A stretch of DNA of 64,000 bases from Paraburkholderia piptadeniae (GCF_900007165.1 NZ_CYGY02000021.1:2877-66876), one strand, 5' to 3'; positions 17,316 to 27,310 are shown, numbered from the stretch's first letter. The notes: generated by a model not told the origin, from the letters alone. Made by a program: numbers and translations.

Positions 17316-17524
17316 CTGTCTCCTTAAAAATAACCGTGATTCTAGTGTCTACATTAATTCGCATTGCTAATTGCTATGCCGTCAACATCGAAGTCTTCTT
17401 TATAAAAATCTCAATTCCTAATCACCAGCCATCACGCACCGAAAAATATTCTTCTCGCCCCTTTGCAGAGAATTCCGGCATGCACAAACCCATTAAAGCG
17501 GACCATATATAGCGCAGACGCGAC

Positions 17525-18448
17525 TCAACTGACAAACAGAAGATCGCGGTGCAGGAGGGAAAAAAACGTTCTGCACTCTTCGACAAACTCCCGCGTCGCC
17601 CGAGTCAGACAATCGTTGGGACGCACGCCGATACCCACCGCCGGAACCGGAAGCTGACCGTCCAATGGCACACATACGATCCGATTGCCCGTATAGGCAT
17701 GATCGATCGCAGGCCTGACATTAAGAATCGAATAGCCCAGCCCGGCCGACACGAAACTGCGCACCGTTTCGTAGGTTTCGGTTCGATAAACCACCTTAGG
17801 CAGCGCATCGGCCGACTTGAAAAGGATGTCGAAGTACGTCCTCGATTCAGGCAAATCGAGGAGAATCATCGGTTCGGAAACCAGATCATGAATCGACACC
17901 CGTTCTGACTTCGCCATTGGGTGCGCCTCGTTGAAAATTGCATGCGGTCGTGCCTCACCGAGTTTCTCGAAGGACACACCTTCAGACAGCCCTAGGTCAT
18001 AGCTGAGAATCACGTCCGCCTCGCCCTTGTCCAGAAGACCGTTGACGTGCCGCAAATCGCCTTCATGCACTCGAATGGAAAGCTCCGGGTATCGAACGGT
18101 CAGCGCCCGCAGGATGGAAGGAAGCACCAGCGGCGCGAGCGGCGCAAAGCATCCGAGATTCAGCTCTCCGGTCACATGCTCGTGGAGGCCAAGCAGTTCG
18201 GCGTCGACGGTCTCAACCTGCCGCAGTAGGTGTGAGATCTTGTCGACCAGGGCGCGACCAGATGAAGTGAGGTTGAGCCCCTTGCTCGGATGCCGCACGA
18301 ACAACTGCACCGAATACGTCGATTCGAAATCGTCGATCGCGCCGGAAATGGAGGACTGGGAAATTCTGGATTCCTTAGCCGCCATCGCGATCGACTGGTG
18401 TTTTGCCGCGGACTCGATGTATGCCAGCTGCCTGAGAGTGAATTTCAT
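17525..18448 (-). CDS. LysR-family transcriptional regulator
   Basis: A 307-residue LysR regulator from ATG 18448, which has GGAGG at the right distance; the frame is open 16 codons upstream without a ribosome site. The N-terminal winged helix is MKFTLRQLAYIESAAKHQS...AAKESRISQSSISGAIDDFE, followed by the effector domain (VTGELNLGCFAPLAPLVLPS). It is 92 bp downstream of the aminotransferase gene on the same strand and may be the last gene of, or the regulator for, the beta-alanine-type operon. The following LivK gene could be another target. Confidence 0.85.
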   Translation of the reverse strand: MKFTLRQLAYIESAAKHQSIAMAAKESRISQSSISGAIDDFESTYSVQLFVRHPSKGLNLTSSGRALVDKISHLLRQVETVDAELLGLHEHVTGELNLGCFAPLAPLVLPSILRALTVRYPELSIRVHEGDLRHVNGLLDKGEADVILSYDLGLSEGVSFEKLGEARPHAIFNEAHPMAKSERVSIHDLVSEPMILLDLPESRTYFDILFKSADALPKVVYRTETYETVRSFVSAGLGYSILNVRPAIDHAYTGNRIVCVPLDGQLPVPAVGIGVRPNDCLTRATREFVEECRTFFSLLHRDLLFVS

Positions 18449-18539
18449 CCCGCCTCCTCGCGATTCCGATTGACGCCGCACATACCAGACACGCAAAGGT
18501 GCCTGGCCTGGGGCGCCGATTAGGAAGCGCCCCGGCTGG

Positions 18540-19925
18540 TTAGCCCTTCCCCACCTCGGTCAGGGCAGCATCCAGCGCTGCCACGATAGCGTCGATTTCA
18601 GACTTCGTCACCACAAGAGCCGGTGCGAGGCAAATGTTGTTGTTCAGATCAGAGAACGACCGGTTGGTGCGGCCGACGATTACCCCTTTCCTCGAACAGT
18701 TCGCGACAATCGCCACCGCCACGCTCTCGGCGACGGGCTCCTTGGTCTGGCGGTCTTTCACCAGCTCGAAACCGACGAATAAACCCTTGCCGCGCACATC
18801 GCCGATGATCTCGTGGCGCATCTGAAGTTCAAGCAACGAGTTCTTGAGGTAGTCACCCATCGCGACGCAGTTCTCGAGTAGCCCCTCACGCTCGACAATG
18901 TCCATATTGACTAGCGCTGCCGCTGGGCCCGCTGTGCAACCGCCGAACGTCGAGATATCGCGGAAATACCCGAGGCGCGAATTGTCTTCCTTGAACGCGT
19001 TGAAGACCGCCTCCGTCGTCACTGTGCAGGAGATCGCCGCATAACCCGACGCGAGCCCCTTGGCCATCGTGACGATGTCCGGCTCGATTCCGTAGTGCTG
19101 GTACCCGAACCACTTGCCGGTGCGGCCGATCCCGCACACCACTTCGTCGATGATGAGCAGCACGCCGTACTTCCGGCAGATTTCCTGCACGCGTGCCCAG
19201 TAGCCGGCCGGCGGCTCGATGATGCCGCCGCCCGCCGTGATCGGTTCGAGACACAAGGCGCCGACCTCACCCGGCCCCTCGCGAAGGATCACCGCTTCGA
19301 TCTGATCCGCGGCCCAGACACCATAGTCCTGCGTGCCCGACTCCGGTTGCCGCCGGTACTCGCAGCAATGCGGCACCTCGATGAACCCGGGAACGAACGG
19401 GCCATAGTAGTCGCGCCGTTCTGCTTGCCCGGTCGCGCTCAGCGCGGCAATCGTCGTGCCGTGGTAATCGCGCTCGCGATAGAGAATCTTCGACTTCTTT
19501 CCACCGTGACGCGTCTGCGAAATCTGGCGGACGATCTTGAACGCCTTCTCATTGGCCTCCGAGCCGGAATTGGAGAAGTAGACCCGGCTCATCCCCGGCA
19601 TCTTGCCGATCAGGCTTTCAGCGAACTGCGCGGCCGGCACATTGGCCGCCGAGTGCGCAAAGTAGTTCATCCGGACCAGTTGATCCCGAACGGCGTCCGC
19701 AACCTCGGTCCGGCCGTAGCCGATGTTCACAGTCCAGACACCGCCGGACAGCGCATCGATGTACTCGTTGCCTTTGGCGTCCCAGACCCGGCACCCTTGA
19801 CCGTTGACGATCATCAGCGGATCGGCGGTCTCGAGAGCCTTGTGCTGGGTGAGGTGATGCCAGACATGTCGTCTGTCGCTGGCGACGGCGTCTTCAATGC
19901 GATCTGCAATTTCTGCGGAATTCAT
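18540..19925 (-). CDS. Class III omega-aminotransferase
   Basis: A 461-residue PLP aminotransferase of class III, the group of omega-amino acid:pyruvate, taurine and GABA transaminases. Markers are the phosphate loop NSGSEANEKAFK (S120-E123), LIIDEVVCGIGRTGKWFG (D260, E261) and the Schiff-base lysine in DIVTMAKGLASGY (K289). I use ATG 19925, with GGAGAG five bases upstream; the longer frame overlaps the previous gene. It lies 37 bp after the semialdehyde dehydrogenase gene, so it likely turns an omega-amino acid (beta-alanine, 3-aminoisobutyrate or similar) into the semialdehyde for that enzyme. Taurine cannot be excluded from sequence. Confidence 0.88.
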   Translation of the reverse strand: MNSAEIADRIEDAVASDRRHVWHHLTQHKALETADPLMIVNGQGCRVWDAKGNEYIDALSGGVWTVNIGYGRTEVADAVRDQLVRMNYFAHSAANVPAAQFAESLIGKMPGMSRVYFSNSGSEANEKAFKIVRQISQTRHGGKKSKILYRERDYHGTTIAALSATGQAERRDYYGPFVPGFIEVPHCCEYRRQPESGTQDYGVWAADQIEAVILREGPGEVGALCLEPITAGGGIIEPPAGYWARVQEICRKYGVLLIIDEVVCGIGRTGKWFGYQHYGIEPDIVTMAKGLASGYAAISCTVTTEAVFNAFKEDNSRLGYFRDISTFGGCTAGPAAALVNMDIVEREGLLENCVAMGDYLKNSLLELQMRHEIIGDVRGKGLFVGFELVKDRQTKEPVAESVAVAIVANCSRKGVIVGRTNRSFSDLNNNICLAPALVVTKSEIDAIVAALDAALTEVGKG

Positions 19926-19962
19926 CAGTCTCTCCGGGAAATGGAATGGGTCGGCGTCCACC

Positions 19963-21492
19963 TCAGCTCGCCACGCAGCTTCGAACGGCGCCGTTGGCCA
20001 CACCGGCGGTCGGGACCTGGCCAGCCGGATCGACGGTGCGAATCGTCGCGACCTTGTTCTGTGTGAAGAAGTCGACGCCGTCCTTGCCTTGCACCTTATT
20101 GTTCCCGACGAGCGAGCCCTTAATCCCACCGAACGGCAGATACGGATGCGGCGCGCAGATGCCGACGTTCACGCCCACCATCCCCACGTTGGCTTCCGCG
20201 ATGAATTTCTCGATGTAGTACGCGTTCTGCGTGAAGATGCACGCGCCGTTGCCCAGTTCATGCGCGTTGAGTGTGGCCAGACCCGTATTGATGCAACCAA
20301 CCTTCAACACGCTGAGCACCGGCCCGAAGATCTCCTCCTTCGCGATCCGCATGTCCGGCGTGACGCCGGTAAAGACCGTCGGCGCAACGAAGAAGCCATC
20401 CGCATTAGCTTTCGGCATCGCCGGGTTGCGGCCGTCGAGCACGAGGTTAGCGCCTTCGTCGACGCCGATCTCGATGTAGTTCGAAATCCGATCGCGCGCC
20501 TTGGCCGAGATGACGGGCCCCATGAACACGTCCGGGTTCATCGCATCGCCGACCTTCACCGCGCGCGCCGCGTCGATCAGACGTTCGACGAACTCGTCAT
20601 GGATCTCCGGCACCACCGCGATATTCGACACCGCGAGGCATCGCTGGCCCGCGGAGCCGTAACCGGACGCGATCACGTTCTCGATCAGCAGATCCATCGG
20701 CGCATCTTCCATCGCCAGCAGGAAGTTCTTCGCACCTCCCAGCAGCATCGTCTTCTTGCCATGGCGGCCGCATCCTTCCGCGATCGCGCGCGCAGTCGGC
20801 GACGAGCCCACAAGGCACACACCGGCGACGTTCGGATCGTCATACCACCCTTCGACGGTCTCCTTCTCTCCGTGAATCACGTTGACGACGCCCTTGGGCA
20901 GACCGATGTCGACGAGGATCGCCATCATCTTCTGCATGAACAATGGCGACTCGGTCGACGGCTTGTAGACGAACGTGTTGCCGGTGCCGATCGCGAACGG
21001 AATGAACCAGCCGAACACCAGCGCCGGGAAGTTGAACGGCGCGACGCCACAGAACACCCCGAGCGGCGCCTTGATGACCCGTCCGTTGATGTTCGACGCA
21101 ATGCCCTGCAGCGTTTCGCCCTGAATCAGCGCGGGAATGCTGCATGCCATCTGAACGATCTCGATCACCCGGCCGACCTCGCCGCGCGCCTCGGAAATAT
21201 GTTTGGCCTGGTCGACCGCGATCGACTGCGCCAAATCTTCCAGATTGTCCTTCATCGCCTGGTGCAGTGCGAACAGATAGTTCATGCGCTTTGGAAGCGG
21301 GGTGGCGCTCCATGCCGGAAACGCGACCGCAGCGGCGGCGACTGCCTGTCGAGCGGTGTCAGCCGACGAGATCGGCACTTCGCCGATCACCGCGCCCGTC
21401 GATGGGTTACACAGCGGGACATAGTGCCCATTGCTTTCGTCTAGCCATTCACCGTTGATGTGATTCTTGACCTTCACGTGCTTTTGAGTCAT
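19963..21492 (-). CDS. mmsA: (Methyl)malonate-semialdehyde dehydrogenase, CoA-acylating
   Basis: A 509-residue aldehyde dehydrogenase of the MmsA/IolA type. It converts malonate or methylmalonate semialdehyde, NAD and CoA into acetyl- or propionyl-CoA with loss of CO2. Markers are FNFPALVF (N154), the nucleophile in SAGQRCLAVS (C285), and LGGAKNF where other ALDHs have the general-base Glu (ELGGK), a hallmark of the CoA-dependent subfamily. The C-terminal 20 residues extend past the usual end. It sits between the amidase and aminotransferase genes on one strand, which points to breakdown of beta-alanine or a related amino acid. Confidence 0.93.
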   Translation of the reverse strand: MTQKHVKVKNHINGEWLDESNGHYVPLCNPSTGAVIGEVPISSADTARQAVAAAAVAFPAWSATPLPKRMNYLFALHQAMKDNLEDLAQSIAVDQAKHISEARGEVGRVIEIVQMACSIPALIQGETLQGIASNINGRVIKAPLGVFCGVAPFNFPALVFGWFIPFAIGTGNTFVYKPSTESPLFMQKMMAILVDIGLPKGVVNVIHGEKETVEGWYDDPNVAGVCLVGSSPTARAIAEGCGRHGKKTMLLGGAKNFLLAMEDAPMDLLIENVIASGYGSAGQRCLAVSNIAVVPEIHDEFVERLIDAARAVKVGDAMNPDVFMGPVISAKARDRISNYIEIGVDEGANLVLDGRNPAMPKANADGFFVAPTVFTGVTPDMRIAKEEIFGPVLSVLKVGCINTGLATLNAHELGNGACIFTQNAYYIEKFIAEANVGMVGVNVGICAPHPYLPFGGIKGSLVGNNKVQGKDGVDFFTQNKVATIRTVDPAGQVPTAGVANGAVRSCVAS

Positions 21493-21526
21493 TTTGCTGA
21501 AGTCCTTTCAATATCGGGTTTCTGGA

Positions 21527-22918
21527 TCACTCGAAGCTCAAAGGCCGAGCCGCAGACCACTGTTGCGTCTGTTCATAAGCATGGGCCGCCTGCAGCACGG
21601 CCAGATCCGCGAAGTTCGACCCGACGATCTGCAGGCCAATGGGCAGCCCCGCCTTTGTGAATCCGCACGGGACCGAGCACGCCGGCTGCTGCGTCAGGTT
21701 GAACGGGTAGCTGAATCCGGCCCAGTCAGTCCACCTTCCGCCCTTCTCCGGATTCGGAACCTCCTGCCCAGCCGCAAACGCCGGCATCGCCGTCGTAGGC
21801 GTCAGCAGGAGGTCATACTGCTCATGGAATACACGCATTCGCGCGCCCAGTTCCGCCCGCGCCTGTGCGGCCGCCTGGAAATCCTTCAGGCTGTAGCGAC
21901 CGCCCTGTTCCGCCACCTGCAACAGCCCGGGGTCGACCTTGCCGCGCTGGTCTGGCGCAAGGTCACGCAGTCGAAACGCCGCGCCCGCAAACCAGTGCGC
22001 GTGAAAGATCGTTTGGCAGTCGCCGATCGGCGGATCGATCTCGATCAGATCGGCACCGAGATCCTTGAATGCGTTGACGGCTACAAAGAAGGCTTTGCGG
22101 ACCTCCGGATCCACGTCGATTCGACCGAGCGTCGCGCTATAGGCGATTCGTCGGCCTTTCAATTCAACTGACAGCCGTTCTTCATAAGGGGCGCCGTCGT
22201 ACTGCAGCGAATACCAATCCCGACTGTCCGGTCTGGCTATCACGCTCAACATCGCCGCGGCGTCGTATACCGAACGGGCCATCGGACCGACATGGGCCAC
22301 GGTTCCAAACGGGCTGATCGGGTAGGCAGGCACCCGTCCGAAGCTGGGCTTATGTCCGACGATGCCGCAGAAGCTCGCGGGAATGCGGATGGAGCCGCCG
22401 CCATCGGTGCCGACATGAAGCACGCCGAGGTCAGTTGCTGCCGCTGCAGACGCGCCACCGCTGCTTCCGCCCGGTGTTCTACTCAAGTCCCACGGATTGC
22501 GTGTGACACCGAAACGCGGTGAATCTGTAACCGCCTTCCAGCCCATCTCTGGAGAGGTCGTCACTCCGACGATCACCGCCCCCGCTTCCTTCAGCCGCGC
22601 TACGACCGGCGCGTCAAAGGCGGCGACGGACTCGCTTCCGAACATGAGGCTGCCGTATTTTGCCGCCCACCTGGTTGACAGGAGCAGATCCTTCACCGTG
22701 CACGGTACCCCGTCAATGCGAGATAGCGGCAGACCAGCCTTCCAGCGTGCTTCGGACGCATTGGCCGCGGCGAGCGCGCCTTCGCGCAGCGTCTCGGTAA
22801 ATGCGTTGATCTTGCCGTTGTGCCTGTCGATGCGGTCCAGAACATCGATGCAGACCTCGACGGGAGACAGATCGAGTGTGCTAAACATCTGCGTCATCGG
22901 TTGAAGCGTCAATTTCAT
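21527..22918 (-). CDS. Amidase signature family hydrolase
   Basis: A 463-residue amidase of the signature family, with the Ser-cisSer-Lys triad: lysine in GVPCTVKDLLL (K76), cis-serine in RTPGGSSGGASAA (S152/S153) and nucleophile in GTDGGGSIRIPAS (S176). The length fits GatA-like amidases acting on small amides. It lies 34 bp upstream of mmsA in the same operon. By context it may split an N-acyl or amide form of an omega-amino acid so that the aminotransferase can act; other amides, including aryl-acid amides, are possible. Confidence 0.88.
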   Translation of the reverse strand: MKLTLQPMTQMFSTLDLSPVEVCIDVLDRIDRHNGKINAFTETLREGALAAANASEARWKAGLPLSRIDGVPCTVKDLLLSTRWAAKYGSLMFGSESVAAFDAPVVARLKEAGAVIVGVTTSPEMGWKAVTDSPRFGVTRNPWDLSRTPGGSSGGASAAAATDLGVLHVGTDGGGSIRIPASFCGIVGHKPSFGRVPAYPISPFGTVAHVGPMARSVYDAAAMLSVIARPDSRDWYSLQYDGAPYEERLSVELKGRRIAYSATLGRIDVDPEVRKAFFVAVNAFKDLGADLIEIDPPIGDCQTIFHAHWFAGAAFRLRDLAPDQRGKVDPGLLQVAEQGGRYSLKDFQAAAQARAELGARMRVFHEQYDLLLTPTTAMPAFAAGQEVPNPEKGGRWTDWAGFSYPFNLTQQPACSVPCGFTKAGLPIGLQIVGSNFADLAVLQAAHAYEQTQQWSAARPLSFE

Positions 22919-23084
22919 CTAGCACTCCTACATTTCATAAATTTTGCGTTGTCGCGTTTCACGAGACAACAGCGCTCCCCGTCTTCACCTATTCAGCGAA
23001 GGACGAACAAAACCGAATAGAACCGGCAAACCCTTCATCAGATATGTAGCGATCACACGCGCTGCCGGCTTCCGCGGGATCATG

Positions 23085-24446
23085 CTAGGCGGACATGGCG
23101 GTCCGAGCTCGCGCTCTGGCGGCTTCGCGACGCAGGTTCAAGCGCTCATAGACGTAGGTCAGTGCAAGGTTGATCGGCACAGACGTAGGATCGTATGCCC
23201 GGCTCAACTCAAGTATCTGCTGCGCCGACGCATAGCGCCCCGTCTTCATCATGCTGTCCAGCAGGATCTGATCGAACAGTCCGCGTTGCGCGTGGCTGCC
23301 GCCAATTTCGAGCAGGCGCGGAACAGCGGCGCTCATTTTTCGAAACGCCAGCTCATAATCGCCACGCGCGTGAGCCAACAGACCCTCGCATGCAGTCAGG
23401 CAAACTTCTCCCCAGGCAGCACGTGTCAGCGCGGGAGCATGAGCAACGAAAGTACGGAGGTGATCTATCAACTGATCGGTCTCCGGCAATTTCGCCTTAG
23501 CCAGGCCATACAAATACTGCATCGTCAGGAACGGTTGCACGAAGTCGCTTATTCGCACCTTGATGTACTGCCCGAGATCGGCCCAGCGATTGCCAACATC
23601 GACACCCACCAGCTCTAGTCGCATCAGCAACGACACCGCTCCGATCTGATCCTGCGAGTACTCTTTCCAGATGCCCCAGATGTGTTTGTCATAGATTTTG
23701 AGTACGTCCTCGTAGCGTCCCTGGCCGATCAGGAATAGCGAAAGATGCCACCAGTTGTGCGTATACATGAACGAGTTCAGGTCGACCCACGTCTCGCTCA
23801 CGTCAGTCATGAAGTCCAGCCCGTCCTGTGTGCGCCCGCGCGTAAGCATGACATGCGCCATCGCGTGATGGGCCCACGGCTCCTTGCGCTTCATCGAGAT
23901 CGCCTTGCGCGCTGACGCCTCAGCTTCGTCAATCAAATGACATTGCTCGTAACCGAATGCGGCCAGGCCGTGCATGTAGGGAACGTCCTGATTCCGGTCC
24001 ATTACCTGATCGGCCACCGACAGCATGCCCGCGCAGTTGCCAAGGTTGAAGTAGTGGTACTGGGCCTGCTTGACGACCGCGAGATCGCGCGGGAATTCCT
24101 TGGCCACCTCGTGCGAAAGCTCCAGCACACGTCCAATGTTGCCGTCGACCCAGCCGCGCACGACAGCTGCCGTCATCTGCTCGCGACGTGCCGCGCCCGC
24201 CGCAGCCGCTTCAGCCTTCTCGAGATACGGGCGGGCGAGGCCCGGCGCATCGGTGCTCTCAAGAAACATGTAGAACAGTGCCGCGTACGCGTTCGCGATG
24301 CAGTTGTCCGGCGCCTCGTCAGCCGCCTGCAGAATGTTCGCGGCCTTGTTGTCGTAAGCGAGAAAGCCTTCGATAAAGTCGTTCACGCCGGCGAGCGTCG
24401 CATCCGAATCGACGGTCACGGGATTACCCAGCCAGTCTTGCTTCAT
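23085..24446 (-). CDS. TTC38-like tetratricopeptide protein
   Basis: A 453-residue protein built of TPR-like helices, recognisable as a bacterial relative of animal TTC38. The family's non-repeat motifs are kept: PWAHHAMAHVM (H193, H194, H198) followed by TQDGLDFM, HNWWHLSLFLI (H230, H234) with GRYEDVLKIYDKHIW, and IGGSHAQRGLFDQILLDS near residues 375-390. Such invariant His/Trp groups are unusual for plain TPR scaffolds and suggest a buried catalytic or metal site. No signal peptide or membrane segment is seen. It is the first gene of the amidase-mmsA-aminotransferase run (166 bp gap to the amidase). The biochemical function of the family is not known to me. Confidence 0.8.
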   Translation of the reverse strand: MKQDWLGNPVTVDSDATLAGVNDFIEGFLAYDNKAANILQAADEAPDNCIANAYAALFYMFLESTDAPGLARPYLEKAEAAAAGAARREQMTAAVVRGWVDGNIGRVLELSHEVAKEFPRDLAVVKQAQYHYFNLGNCAGMLSVADQVMDRNQDVPYMHGLAAFGYEQCHLIDEAEASARKAISMKRKEPWAHHAMAHVMLTRGRTQDGLDFMTDVSETWVDLNSFMYTHNWWHLSLFLIGQGRYEDVLKIYDKHIWGIWKEYSQDQIGAVSLLMRLELVGVDVGNRWADLGQYIKVRISDFVQPFLTMQYLYGLAKAKLPETDQLIDHLRTFVAHAPALTRAAWGEVCLTACEGLLAHARGDYELAFRKMSAAVPRLLEIGGSHAQRGLFDQILLDSMMKTGRYASAQQILELSRAYDPTSVPINLALTYVYERLNLRREAARARARTAMSA

Positions 24447-24730
24447 GCTTGTCTCCTGATCAAGTGACCTTATTTATTTTTCACTCACGACCTTTCGGTG
24501 CATGGATCGATGAGAAGTGTGGGATCTAACGCTCCTTCGATCAAATGCTCTTTTTCGACCTAATTCATCGGCTTTTTCGATGAATGATCCGCCTTTTTTT
24601 GGATTGGCCTTGCCGTGTGCCGTTGATTCGCCGCCTGTTCCCCAATGCGAATACGTCGGTACATGGCGCAGGCGTATCGGAATGGATTGTGATGGGGGAA
24701 GCGCCGGATCAATGGTGTGCCGCGAGACGC
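24447..24730. other. Intergenic stretch before the TTC38-like gene
   Basis: No gene is seen in these 284 bp. They separate the cystathionine-lyase-like gene from the TTC38-like gene on the same strand and include several TCGATGA/TCATCG motifs and T runs. A separate promoter for the TTC38-amidase-mmsA-aminotransferase genes is likely here. Confidence 0.4.
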
Positions 24731-25960
24731 TCAGTAGACCACTTGACCGCACGACACAGGTGCGAACTCGGGGTGTCGCGCGCGAACATCGTTCACTAAT
24801 CGATCCAGTCCGGCTCGCAAATCTCGCTTGAGGTCTTCCGTGTCCTCTAAGCCAATCTGAAGACGCAAGGCCAATCCGCCAGGTTCCCATCGGGTAACCG
24901 TGCGATATTCGCTGCAGTCGAAAGGGATGATCAGGCTTTCGAAACCACCCCACGAATACCCCATACCGAAGATAGCCATGTTGTCCAACATGGCCGCGAC
25001 TGCCGGCTTGTCGAACTGCGGCTTCAGAATCATGGAGAATAAGCCCGTTGATCCGTTGAAGTCGCGCTTCCAGAGTTCATGTCCCGGACAAGACGGCAAG
25101 GCGGGATGCAGTACTTGCATCACTTCGGGTTGCTGGGCCAACCACGACGCGATCTCGATTCCTCGATGTTGCGCGGCCTCGAGTCGTAGGTGCATGGTGC
25201 GCAGTCCACGCAACGCCAAAAAACAGTCCTCCGCGCCCGGTAGCATTGCAAGGCTGTCGTAGGTTTTCCTAAGCTCGGGCCACGTTTCGGTGTTCGCGCT
25301 TACCAGCCCCATCAGTAAGTCTGAATGCCCACCTAGATACTTGGTGCCTGCCTCGATCGAGAGATCGCATCCGTGATCGTGCGCACGGAAGAAAATCGGA
25401 GTCGCCCACGTATTGTCGATGATGGTCTTGAGGCCGCGCGCCTTCGCAATACGAGTGATCGCAGGCACGTCCTGAATCTCAAAACTTTGCGAGCCCGGGG
25501 ACTCCAGGAAAATGGTCGACGTGTTAGCTCTGATCAATTGCTCAATGCCCGCCGCGATTTCCGGATTGTAATACTCGATTTCTACGCCGAACTTGGCCAG
25601 AAGGTCGGCGCAGAATACACGGGTTGGTCGGTACACGCTATCTGGCATCAGCAAGTGATCGCCGCTCTTAAGTGTCGTCAACAGCGCCAGACCAACCGCG
25701 CCCAGACCCGACGGCGAAATGACGGTCCCTGCGGCGCCTGCGATTGCGCTCCATGCCGACTCCAGGCTTTCGATGGTCGGCGTGCCGAGCGTCCCATAGG
25801 CAAACCTGGCGCGGGAGTTCTCCAAGTCGTCCACAGTCTTGAAAATAACCGTGGAACCTCGATACACCGGTGTATTCACAAATCCATACTGGTCCTGCGG
25901 ATCTCTACCCAAACGGGTCAGTTGTGTTTCCATTCCGAACTGTTCGGCGTCGCGCTTCAT
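24731..25960 (-). CDS. Cystathionine beta-lyase-like PLP enzyme
   Basis: A 409-residue member of the Cys/Met-metabolism PLP family (MetC, MetB, MetZ). It shows the cofactor aspartate in TIIDNTWATP (D182) and the Schiff-base lysine in IEAGTKYLGGHSDLLMG (K207), plus RWEPGGLALRLQIGLED at the C terminus. ATG 25960 has GGAG six bases upstream, inside a longer frame that starts with TTG. It lies 63 bp after an amino-acid permease gene on the same strand, so the pair may import and cleave a sulfur amino acid (cystathionine, cysteine or a C-S conjugate). MetC and cysteine desulfhydrase activities cannot be told apart from sequence. Confidence 0.85.
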   Translation of the reverse strand: MKRDAEQFGMETQLTRLGRDPQDQYGFVNTPVYRGSTVIFKTVDDLENSRARFAYGTLGTPTIESLESAWSAIAGAAGTVISPSGLGAVGLALLTTLKSGDHLLMPDSVYRPTRVFCADLLAKFGVEIEYYNPEIAAGIEQLIRANTSTIFLESPGSQSFEIQDVPAITRIAKARGLKTIIDNTWATPIFFRAHDHGCDLSIEAGTKYLGGHSDLLMGLVSANTETWPELRKTYDSLAMLPGAEDCFLALRGLRTMHLRLEAAQHRGIEIASWLAQQPEVMQVLHPALPSCPGHELWKRDFNGSTGLFSMILKPQFDKPAVAAMLDNMAIFGMGYSWGGFESLIIPFDCSEYRTVTRWEPGGLALRLQIGLEDTEDLKRDLRAGLDRLVNDVRARHPEFAPVSCGQVVY

Positions 25961-26023
25961 CACAAACTCCAATGCTCAATCAAAGTTGCATCCACATTCC
26001 GCTGACACACGTACCTGCAATCA

Positions 26024-27310
26024 CTACTCAAAGAGCCTGAATAGCGGCGACACCATCAACAGCAACCCGTAGAGAAACACAAAGTAAACAGCCCCTCCCC
26101 TGAGATTTCGCAGCGAAGGCACGCGCCAGGCCAAATAAGACGGCACCAGGCAGGTAGTGATCCCGTATGTCGGTCCTGTCAATTGAAGGATCAACATGGT
26201 GGAGAAATTTGCCGATACCCATACCCACAGCATCAACACGATCGCGCATGTAACGCCGACATCGACGGCTGACTTATTCAGGTATTCCGTGCGAACGAAG
26301 CGTGCCGACATGTTGAGCACGATGCCCCGCACCGCTTCGTTGAAGCCCAGGTAGATGCCAAAGAATGCGCTCACGATCGCGAAGATATCAAGCATCACGG
26401 ACATGGCCTTGACCCACGCTCCTGGCATCACCTTGGCGACAATTGCGAGTGCCGAAATGTTGTGCTCCAACGCATACGCCGCGTCGGCCTGGCTGATTGT
26501 GAAAGCAAACGAGAACGCAAAAAACAAAACCGACACGACGAGAACGGCATACGCGATGCGGTTTGCGCGAACGATGCGATACGCCGCGACGCGGGGATCC
26601 GATTCGAGCTTGCGGTAGGCGATGTTCATGGGATTCAGGATCTGCACGTACAGGATCGAGAACAGCGCAAAGGGCAGCGTCGTCAGGACATCTCGCACGA
26701 AGTTGCCGACGTCCAACGGGCGGAGGATATTCTGGACGTTCCAGTGGGGCACCATCACAACGGCCATCGCGACGATAATCGTGAACTTCACAGCCACCAT
26801 GGGGCCCGCCACCTTGAACAAGAGCCGTTCCCCCTGGGCGGAGATGACAACCAACACTGCGATCAGGGCAAGGCTGTACCAACCGTTGTCGGACAGTGCG
26901 TGGTCGGTGATATGGAATGTTTGCAGGTAGGAGGCGCTGTCATACGTGATCGACGTCGCGTATGTGACAATGGCGCCGAATAGCATGACGAAATATACAA
27001 ACGCGAGCGCGATGCCCCAGTTCTTGCCTAAGTAGTGGGAAATGGCTCCGGCGTAGTCCTCCCTTACCTCGGACTGCATCAAGGTGCGCAAGAACAGGTT
27101 TTGCAGGTGATACACCGCGGGATAGGACAGCGCGATAGCGGTAAGGAACACCCACCCCCCCTTGAGTCCCACCTGCACGGGCATGAAGACAATGCCCGAC
27201 CCGATGGCCATCCCGATACAGAGGACGATCCATCCGAAGTCGTAACCCGTAAAGGGAATCTCCAGCAGCGGCTCGCTGCGTGCGAGCGTAGGAGTCTTGA
27301 TCGTTGACAT
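26024..27310 (-). CDS. Amino-acid permease, HAAAP family (SdaC/YhaO-like)
   Basis: A permease of about 428 residues and 11 predicted helices, of the hydroxy/aromatic amino acid family (SdaC, TdcC, YhaO). Features are GYDFGWIVLCIGMAIGSGIVFMP at the first helix, LSYPAVYHLQNLFLRTL and SILYVQILNPMNIAYRKLE. I choose ATG 27310, because AAGGAG precedes it by eight bases; the frame extends 12 codons further. It is the first gene of the minus-strand cluster and divergent from the LysR gene at 27475. Relatives import serine, threonine or cysteine with protons or sodium, which fits the cystathionine-lyase-like gene behind it. Confidence 0.82.
   Translation of the reverse strand: MSTIKTPTLARSEPLLEIPFTGYDFGWIVLCIGMAIGSGIVFMPVQVGLKGGWVFLTAIALSYPAVYHLQNLFLRTLMQSEVREDYAGAISHYLGKNWGIALAFVYFVMLFGAIVTYATSITYDSASYLQTFHITDHALSDNGWYSLALIAVLVVISAQGERLLFKVAGPMVAVKFTIIVAMAVVMVPHWNVQNILRPLDVGNFVRDVLTTLPFALFSILYVQILNPMNIAYRKLESDPRVAAYRIVRANRIAYAVLVVSVLFFAFSFAFTISQADAAYALEHNISALAIVAKVMPGAWVKAMSVMLDIFAIVSAFFGIYLGFNEAVRGIVLNMSARFVRTEYLNKSAVDVGVTCAIVLMLWVWVSANFSTMLILQLTGPTYGITTCLVPSYLAWRVPSLRNLRGGAVYFVFLYGLLLMVSPLFRLFE

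Noticed and set aside
18540..20129. 529-residue version of the aminotransferase
   Set aside because: The extra 68 residues overlap the upstream mmsA end, are Arg/Ser-rich and precede the ATG at 19925, which has a good ribosome site.
19897..21444. A 515-codon plus-strand frame opposite mmsA
   Set aside because: It is antisense to a gene with full catalytic motifs and has no recognisable protein feature.
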